From: Candidatus Aerophobota bacterium
Lineage (GTDB): Bacteria > Aerophobota > Aerophobia > Aerophobales > B47-G16
Direction: 5' to 3'
Length of the DNA: 6,319 bases
Assembly: GCA_003648815.1 (NCBI GenBank)
Contig: QMPZ01000095.1
Span: 1 to 6,319, forward strand
The notes beneath the pieces were generated by a model that did not search any database, was not told where the DNA came from, and saw only the letters and a list, made by a program, of their open reading frames with translations. The position numbers and the translations under genes were made by a program. Below, piece by piece: positions 1-3,887 of this stretch (within the stretch, counting starts at the first letter, position 1; each line of letters starts with the position of its first letter).

Positions 1-3
1 CTC

Positions 4-19
4 TGGCAAAAATTTTGCT
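4..19 (+). promoter_or_regulatory. Sigma-54 (RpoN) -24/-12 promoter upstream of flgF
   Basis: TGGCA at 4-8 and TTGCT at 15-19 place the invariant GG (5-6) and GC (17-18) exactly 10 bp apart, as sigma-54 holoenzyme requires. Only the base after TGGCA departs clearly from the consensus TGGCAC-N5-TTGCW. Transcription would start near position 30, giving a leader of about 37 nt before flgF. Rod and hook genes are sigma-54 dependent in many flagellated bacteria, so the context fits. An enhancer for an FlgR/FleQ-type activator would lie outside the window. Confidence 0.75.
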
Positions 20-66
20 TATCTATAGGCTGGAAAGCGAGAAAAAGCTAAAAGAGGGATTAAGCA

Positions 67-798
67 ATGATTCGAGGATTATACAGTTCAGCTTCAGGAG
101 CAGTATCTGCCGTTCAAGCTCAGCAGGTGATAGTCAACAACCTGGCCAACATCGCTACCACAGCCTTCAAAAGGGACATTCCCCTCTACGAGTCCTTTTC
201 CAGGATATTGGAGAAGAAGATGAGCCAGGAGGAACAAGGGGTCAGGCTAAGGGAGAGCTTTCCTGATTTTTCCCAGGGAAGGTTTGTTCATACGGGCAAC
301 ACCTTTGATCTCGCCTTAGAAGGAGAGGGCTTTTTTGTCATCTCCACCTCTCAGGGCATAGCTTACACGCGAGCAGGCAATTTCACCCTCGACAGTGAGG
401 GAAAGTTGGTCACTCCAAATGGTTTTCCCGTGATGGGAGAGGACGGCCCCATCATTATCCCTGGGGAAAAAGCGCAAGATGTAAAATTTACTCCTGAAGG
501 AGAGGTGAGGGTAAATGGAGAAATTATTAATCGCATAAGGATAGATTTCCTTCCCGAGCCTTCCTTACTTTATAAAGTTGGAAATAGTTTATTTAAGCCT
601 TATAAGGGGGCGAGGGTAGCTGAGGCAAAAAAAACTTATCTTAGACAGGGTTATTTAGAGCTATCCAATGTAGAGCCGATTAAGGAGATGGTTGAGTTGA
701 TCAGCAACTTCCGCCTTTATGAGGTAAATCAGCGAGTTTTGCAGCTACAGGATGACACCTTAGATAAGACCTGCAATCAAGTAGGAAGAATAAAATAA
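67..798 (+). CDS. flgF: Flagellar proximal rod protein FlgF
   Basis: This is a structural protein of the flagellar rod, the drive shaft that crosses the periplasm; it is exported by the flagellar type III apparatus and needs no signal peptide. The 243 residues are close to the usual FlgF length of about 250. The N-terminus (MIRGLYSSASG) and the VNNLAN motif (residues 23-28) form the rod/hook N-terminal helix. The central part has the LALEGEGFFVI and AYTRAGNFTLD motifs (about 82-109). The C-terminal helix begins at GYLELSNVEP (195-204) and continues through the LYEVNQRVLQ segment. It lacks the longer insert seen after the N-terminal helix in FlgG, which favours FlgF. AGAGGG at 53-58 lies 8 nt before the ATG and supports this start. 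The stop codon merges with the flgG ribosome site, so the two genes are probably cotranscribed and translationally coupled. Sigma-54 regulation is inferred from the upstream motif. Confidence 0.93.
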   Translation: MIRGLYSSASGAVSAVQAQQVIVNNLANIATTAFKRDIPLYESFSRILEKKMSQEEQGVRLRESFPDFSQGRFVHTGNTFDLALEGEGFFVISTSQGIAYTRAGNFTLDSEGKLVTPNGFPVMGEDGPIIIPGEKAQDVKFTPEGEVRVNGEIINRIRIDFLPEPSLLYKVGNSLFKPYKGARVAEAKKTYLRQGYLELSNVEPIKEMVELISNFRLYEVNQRVLQLQDDTLDKTCNQVGRIK

Positions 799-804
799 GG
801 AGGT
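796..804 (+). promoter_or_regulatory. Ribosome binding site of flgG overlapping the flgF stop
   Basis: TAAGGAGGT contains a full Shine-Dalgarno core 6 nt before the flgG ATG at 810. Its first three bases are the TAA stop of flgF. Terminating ribosomes would therefore be positioned to reinitiate on flgG. Confidence 0.85.
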
Positions 805-809
805 AAGAT

Positions 810-1598
810 ATGCTAAGGGCACTATGGACAGCTGCCACAGGGATGAAAGCTCAGCAGCTTTTCGTCGACACCATAGCCAACAATCTGGCCAACGTCAACA
901 CCTCTGGTTTCAAGAAAAGCCGCGTTGACTTTCAGGACCTTCTCTACCAGACGGTAAAGGTAGCCGGAACCAAAGCTCCTGGAGGAGGGCAAATGCCGGT
1001 AGGTATTCAGATTGGACATGGAGTCCAACCGGTATCCATCGAGAGGCTTTTCTCCCAAGGAGAGATTGTGGAGACGCAGAATCCTCTGGACCTGGTGATT
1101 GAGGGAGATGGATTCTTTCAGGTGTTGCAGGCAGATGGGACAGTGGCCTATACGCGGGATGGCTCATTTAAGCTGGACAAAGACGGTAGAATTGTCACAG
1201 CAAGTGGTCTTCCCTTGGAACCTGAGATAGTCATTCCTTCTGAGGCGACCAATATCTCCATCTCTCATGATGGAACTGTTTCCGTTCTGGTTCCCGGAAC
1301 TACTGCTCCTCAAGAAGTTGGGCAGATCACCCTGGCCAAATTCATCAATCCCGGAGGGCTAAAAAGTCTTGGTTATAACCTGTACGAGGCTACGGATGCT
1401 TCAGGTGAGGTCATCACCGGTACACCGGGCCTGGAGGGTTTTGGCACTGTATCTCAGGGATATCTGGAGATGTCAAACGTTCAGGTGGTGGAGGAAATGG
1501 CAAATATGATTATAGCTCAGAGAGCTTATGAGATAAATTCCAAGGCTATTCAAACCACCGACGAAATGCTTAAAATCGCTAATAACCTGAGAAGATAA
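810..1598 (+). CDS. flgG: Flagellar distal rod protein FlgG
   Basis: FlgG forms the distal rod, between the proximal rod and the hook, where the P and L rings surround it. The 262 residues match the family (about 260). Visible features are the start MLRALWTAATGM, the IANNLANVNTSGFKKS motif (22-37), and the FlgG-type insert rich in Gly/Pro (about 47-73, including KAPGGGQMPVG). LVIEGDGFFQV (95-105) and AYTRDGSFKLD (113-123) follow. The C-terminal helix runs from GYLEMSNVQVVEEM to the end (217-262), with the family's QRAYEINSKAIQTTDEML pattern. A strong ribosome site (AGGAGGT, 6 nt spacing) fixes the start. It is the second gene of the flgF-flgG-flgA run. Downstream, 117 bp containing a 7-bp repeat array separates it from flgA, a wider gap than between flgF and flgG. 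The identity is essentially certain. Confidence 0.97.
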   Translation: MLRALWTAATGMKAQQLFVDTIANNLANVNTSGFKKSRVDFQDLLYQTVKVAGTKAPGGGQMPVGIQIGHGVQPVSIERLFSQGEIVETQNPLDLVIEGDGFFQVLQADGTVAYTRDGSFKLDKDGRIVTASGLPLEPEIVIPSEATNISISHDGTVSVLVPGTTAPQEVGQITLAKFINPGGLKSLGYNLYEATDASGEVITGTPGLEGFGTVSQGYLEMSNVQVVEEMANMIIAQRAYEINSKAIQTTDEMLKIANNLRR

Positions 1599-1603
1599 CT
1601 GTT

Positions 1604-1652
1604 AGTGAAGGGTGAAGGGTGAAGAGTGAAGAGTGAAGGGTGAAGGGTGAAG
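1604..1652 (+). repeat. Heptanucleotide tandem array, seven exact units
   Basis: There are seven consecutive 7-bp units, all AGTGAAG or GGTGAAG (order A,G,G,A,A,G,G at the first base), without interruption. The array starts 6 bp after the flgG stop and ends about 63 bp before the likely flgA start. Related arrays occur at 5921-5983 and, degenerate, at 2748-2761 and 6160-6180, all in the same orientation. This suggests a dispersed repeat family of the genome. Function is unknown. Confidence 0.92.
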
Positions 1653-1700
1653 TGGGAAATAACTGCTGCGGCTACCAATTAGCTGTTCTACATGAAGGTA

Positions 1701-1708
1701 AAGGAAGG
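1701..1708 (+). promoter_or_regulatory. Ribosome binding site deciding the flgA start
   Basis: AAGGAAGG lies 7 nt before the ATG at 1716. The in-frame ATG at 1692 has no Shine-Dalgarno-like sequence before it (GCTGTTCTAC). This favours initiation at 1716, although the longer form would have a more basic N-terminus. Confidence 0.6.
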
Positions 1709-1715
1709 CAGGCAA

Positions 1716-2705
1716 ATGAGGATTTTAAATTGCCCTGGAGCCATCTTGATGGGTCTTTTCCCCGTAGGGATAATTCTGCTTTTAATCGGTCCTGATGCAG
1801 GATGGGGAAAAGTCAAGACAAAAATTTACCTCAAAAGATCAGCTACGGTGGAGAAGGACTATGTAAAATTAGAGGAGATAGCTAACTTCAAGGGAGATGA
1901 GGAGTTCATCCAAAGGCTTAAAGAAATAAAGATTGCTCCTTCCCCTCGTCCGGGAAGTTCCCGCATCATCAACGTGGACTACATCTGGGTTCGTCTGTAT
2001 CAAAACGGAATTAGCCGAAAGGAAGTTTCTTTTGAAGGGGAAAGGGAGGTGAAGATTATCTCTCGTTTCAGATGCATCAAGGGAAAGGAGATAGCAGATT
2101 TAGCCAAAAAAGAGATTCTTTCTCTTCTTAAAGGAGAAGATGTTGAAGTAAAAGTGGAGATTGAGAGAGTTCCCTCCTCTTTAATGATTCCCTTTGGCAA
2201 GGTAAAATTAAAGGTAGATATTCCCCTTCCCTTCCATCCCCGCCCCTCTATGGTCATCCCGGTTAAGGTATACATAGATGGAAAGATTTATCAGACAATT
2301 CCCCTTACGTTGAAAATAAATATCTTCAAGCAGGTTCTGGTCTCCTCTCGAAGGATTGCTCCTGACCATATCTTTGAAGAAAAAGATGTACGAAGAGAAA
2401 AGAGGGAGATAGGTAGCCTTTCCGGAGAGCCAGTGTTTAGTTTAAGTGATATCCTGGGAAAAAGAGCCCTCAGAGCTATCCCACCCCATACCATAATTGA
2501 AAGGGATATGATAGGTCCACCTCTTTTGGTAAGAGATGGTGATCTGGTTACCATAATAAAAGAAGAAGGCAATGTTGAAGTTTCAGCTAAGGGAAAGGCT
2601 TTGGAAAAAGGAGAAAAAGGAGCCTTGATTAAGGTTCTTAACATTGATTCTCAAAAGAAGCTCCAGGCCAGGATAATAGGACCGCGCCTGGTAAAAATCG
2701 ATTAA
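1716..2705 (+). CDS. flgA: Flagellar basal body P-ring formation protein FlgA
   Basis: FlgA is the periplasmic chaperone that assembles FlgI into the P-ring around the rod. I start it at 1716 (329 residues) because of the ribosome site; a start at 1692 adds eight residues. Residues 1-31 look like a Sec signal, with a hydrophobic core around GIILLLIG and possible cleavage near Ala28 or Gly31. An N-terminal domain follows (about 32-200). A SAF-type domain runs about 206-267, from the KQVLVSSRRI segment to IIERDM, with the typical ILGKRALRAIPP stretch. The C-terminal lobe (268-329) has the family pattern of a LLVRDGDLVTII strand, EVSAKGKALEKG and final RIIGPRLV. The length is above E. coli FlgA (about 220) but matches three-domain FlgA proteins of other phyla. 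It follows flgG as in many operons, but flgH and flgI do not follow. No terminator is evident after it. Confidence 0.92.
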   Translation: MRILNCPGAILMGLFPVGIILLLIGPDAGWGKVKTKIYLKRSATVEKDYVKLEEIANFKGDEEFIQRLKEIKIAPSPRPGSSRIINVDYIWVRLYQNGISRKEVSFEGEREVKIISRFRCIKGKEIADLAKKEILSLLKGEDVEVKVEIERVPSSLMIPFGKVKLKVDIPLPFHPRPSMVIPVKVYIDGKIYQTIPLTLKINIFKQVLVSSRRIAPDHIFEEKDVRREKREIGSLSGEPVFSLSDILGKRALRAIPPHTIIERDMIGPPLLVRDGDLVTIIKEEGNVEVSAKGKALEKGEKGALIKVLNIDSQKKLQARIIGPRLVKID

Positions 2706-2832
2706 AAAAGGTTATGCTCGAGTTTACCTGTGAGTGAAAACTCAAAGGGTTAAGAGTTAAGAGAACGCCTGATAAATAATCCTACCTAAAACTTTCCATG
2801 AAACCTCTCCTCTAAACCTCACCTCTTTCCAC
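2706..2832. other. Intergenic region between flgA and the sigma-28 motif
   Basis: No gene is visible. The region holds a weak inverted repeat (GAGTTT at 2720-2725 against AAACTC), two degenerate heptad units at 2748-2761 (GGTTAAG, AGTTAAG), and a pyrimidine-rich stretch near 2800-2830. There is no GC-rich hairpin with a T-tract, so flgA transcripts may continue rightward. Confidence 0.5.
2748..2761 (+). repeat. Degenerate heptad repeat, two units
   Basis: GGTTAAG followed by AGTTAAG has the same 7-bp period and RGTNAAG pattern as the clear arrays at 1604-1652 and 5921-5983. On its own this would not be significant; it is listed because of the resemblance. Confidence 0.4.
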
Positions 2833-2859
2833 TAAAGCTTTTTTCTTTTTTGCCGATAC
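2833..2859 (+). promoter_or_regulatory. Sigma-28 (FliA/SigD) promoter facing right
   Basis: TAAAGCTT (2833-2840), an 11-bp pyrimidine spacer, then GCCGATAC (2852-2859). The flagellar sigma-28 consensus is TAAAGTTT-N11-GCCGATAA; this site departs at one base in each box and has the exact spacing. Transcription would begin near 2866, immediately before a palindrome at 2869-2890. The RNA would run antisense through the whole DUF1670-type gene and could reach the chemoreceptor gene at 3888, a typical sigma-28 target. Activity is inferred from the motif. Confidence 0.7.
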
Positions 2860-2868
2860 ATATAACAG

Positions 2869-2890
2869 GTATGTGGTGAACACCACATAC
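2869..2890. promoter_or_regulatory. Palindromic operator-like site, left copy
   Basis: Two perfect 10-bp arms, GTATGTGGTG and CACCACATAC, flank a 2-bp centre (AA). The core GTGGT-N4-ACCAC is shared with the palindrome at 3773-3786. It covers about +3 to +25 of the predicted sigma-28 transcript, a position suited to repression, and touches the stop codon of the leftward gene. It could instead act as a stem-loop in RNA after that stop; no T-tract supports termination. Confidence 0.65.
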
Positions 2891-3705
2891 TAAGATCGAA
2901 GTTGTTCTTTGAGTCTCAAGACTTCGAGAAGGCCTGGTCCCTCGTAGAAGGAAAAAATCTTATGCATGAAGCTGGCCAGTTTTTCATCTTCAGCTACGGA
3001 GTGGTAAATATCGATGCATTCCTTGGTCGATTCCAAGCTTATGTCCGTCACCTTAACGATGGTGGAAGCTGCAATGCCCTGTCGATAAAGCAGGCTGACT
3101 CTCAAGAACCTCTCAATGTAACTTTTCACAGAGATCTCTGAACATCGCATAGAAGAAGCAATTTCAGCCTCGTCAGAGCCCTTGAGGAACATCTTTATCA
3201 TCTTTAGCTTATCGACGGTCCCCCTGAAGATGAGGGGAAGTTTGGCCCGGGTAATTATTTTGACACCTCGTGATTCCAGTTCTTTTATGTAATCTACCAC
3301 AGTTCTTCGATCCAGGAAAAGCAGGTCCGCGATATCCTCCTGACTTAAGGAACCTCCCTGAGCAATTGCTTCTTGAGTAATGCGTTGGATTACCCTGAGC
3401 TTTAGTTCCTTAAGGCCTTTTTGTCTTCGGTACTCCTTATCTTCTGGAGCATAAAGGGTAAGTTTGACCGGGACAAGCTTGCAGTCCTTCAGGAGTTTTC
3501 CGGGCGGCTCAGTAATGCTGACCACATAGCGCAGGATCTGTCCTTCTTCGAGATAATCAGGACTGAGGATTTGGACTACTCGTAAAACGTCTTGCGCCAG
3601 CGCCTCGCAAATGCCAGGAGGAAATTGATAACGAATCTTAAAATAGTGGACCAGAAAACCGCAAAAGTTATTTCCATCTGCTTTTTTGCTTAAAGCTGTG
3701 GACAT
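2890..3705 (-). CDS. DUF1670-type helix-turn-helix protein, putative regulator
   Basis: The 271-residue protein has no signal or membrane segment. From memory the layout and wording resemble the DUF1670 family: a PPGICEALAQDV helix (29-40), the strand pattern around EEGQILRYVVSITEPPGKLL (53-72), and PVKLTLYAPED (79-89). That family has no established function that I know. A winged helix-turn-helix is visible at about 119-150 (SLSQEDIADLLFLDRRTVVD, then ELESRGVKII). A second helix-turn-helix-like segment is at about 177-204 (SDEAEIASSMRCSEISVKSY). I infer a transcription regulator. An excellent ribosome site (AGGAGGT, 5 nt spacing) fixes the start. It is convergent with flgA and divergent from the chemoreceptor gene. 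Matching palindromes lie just past its stop and upstream of its start, so it is a candidate to bind them and control itself and the receptor. A mobile-element accessory origin is possible, but no transposase is seen. Confidence 0.85.
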   Translation of the reverse strand: MSTALSKKADGNNFCGFLVHYFKIRYQFPPGICEALAQDVLRVVQILSPDYLEEGQILRYVVSITEPPGKLLKDCKLVPVKLTLYAPEDKEYRRQKGLKELKLRVIQRITQEAIAQGGSLSQEDIADLLFLDRRTVVDYIKELESRGVKIITRAKLPLIFRGTVDKLKMIKMFLKGSDEAEIASSMRCSEISVKSYIERFLRVSLLYRQGIAASTIVKVTDISLESTKECIDIYHSVAEDEKLASFMHKIFSFYEGPGLLEVLRLKEQLRS

Positions 3706-3710
3706 CTTTC

Positions 3711-3717
3711 ACCTCCT
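3711..3717 (-). promoter_or_regulatory. Ribosome binding site of the DUF1670-type gene
   Basis: AGGAGGT on the minus strand lies 5 nt before the ATG at 3705. It is a full-strength Shine-Dalgarno sequence and sets the start. Confidence 0.85.
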
Positions 3718-3736
3718 GTCCTTTATTTTCAATTCA

Positions 3737-3766
3737 AGAATCGGCAAAAAAAGGAGGTTAAGTCAA
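3737..3766 (-). promoter_or_regulatory. Candidate promoter of the DUF1670-type gene
   Basis: On the minus strand, TTGACT (3766-3761) resembles a sigma-70 -35 box; the best -10 with an 18-bp spacer is GATTCT, a weak match. The same place contains TTTTTTTGCCGATTC, whose GCCGAT core matches a sigma-28 -10 element, but no TAAA box lies at the right distance (GACT is there instead). The start would fall near 3730, giving a leader of about 25 nt. The sigma factor is uncertain. Confidence 0.35.
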
Positions 3767-3772
3767 TAGATA

Positions 3773-3786
3773 GTGGTATATACCAC
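3773..3786. promoter_or_regulatory. Palindromic operator-like site, right copy
   Basis: GTGGTATATACCAC is a perfect 14-bp palindrome with the same GTGGT-N4-ACCAC core as the site at 2869-2890. It lies 6 bp upstream of the minus-strand TTGACT and 19 bp upstream of the plus-strand TTGACT at 3806. It could therefore act on both divergent genes. A dimeric regulator, most simply the adjacent DUF1670-type protein, is the inferred ligand. Confidence 0.65.
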
Positions 3787-3805
3787 ATTCCCGAATAAGG
3801 TGAAT

Positions 3806-3836
3806 TTGACTCAAAATACTCAATGCAGACTCTAAA
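3806..3836 (+). promoter_or_regulatory. Weak candidate sigma-70-like promoter for the chemoreceptor gene
   Basis: TTGACT (3806-3811) is a good -35 match, but the -10 is poor: TCTAAA at 3831-3836 needs a 19-bp spacer. No sigma-28 motif is present between 3706 and 3887. If this promoter is weak, the chemoreceptor gene may depend on the distant sigma-28 site at 2833-2859. Confidence 0.25.
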
Positions 3837-3875
3837 ACCATCTCTTCAAGAAAACAATGACAAAGTAAAAGATAT

Positions 3876-3884
3876 AAGGAGGGG
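3876..3884 (+). promoter_or_regulatory. Ribosome binding site of the chemoreceptor gene
   Basis: AAGGAGGGG immediately precedes the ATG at 3888, with 5 nt between the AAGGAGG core and the start codon. It supports the chosen start. Confidence 0.8.
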
Positions 3885-3887
3885 AAA

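Noticed and set aside
15..266. An 83-codon plus-strand frame overlapping the start of flgF
   Set aside because: It is out of frame with the clear flgF gene, has no ribosome site, and its product shows no family pattern.
1604..1652. CRISPR array
   Set aside because: The units are 7 bp and adjacent, with no spacers and no cas genes; this is a simple tandem repeat.
2000..2644. Minus-strand frames of 91 and 117 codons inside flgA
   Set aside because: They are antisense shadows of a well-supported gene and have no recognisable features.
2846..3752. Insertion sequence ends flanking the DUF1670-type gene
   Set aside because: The inverted 12-mers have no visible target duplication, the gene shows no transposase motif, and the left copy is explained by a promoter. 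It remains a finding but is not annotated as a mobile element.
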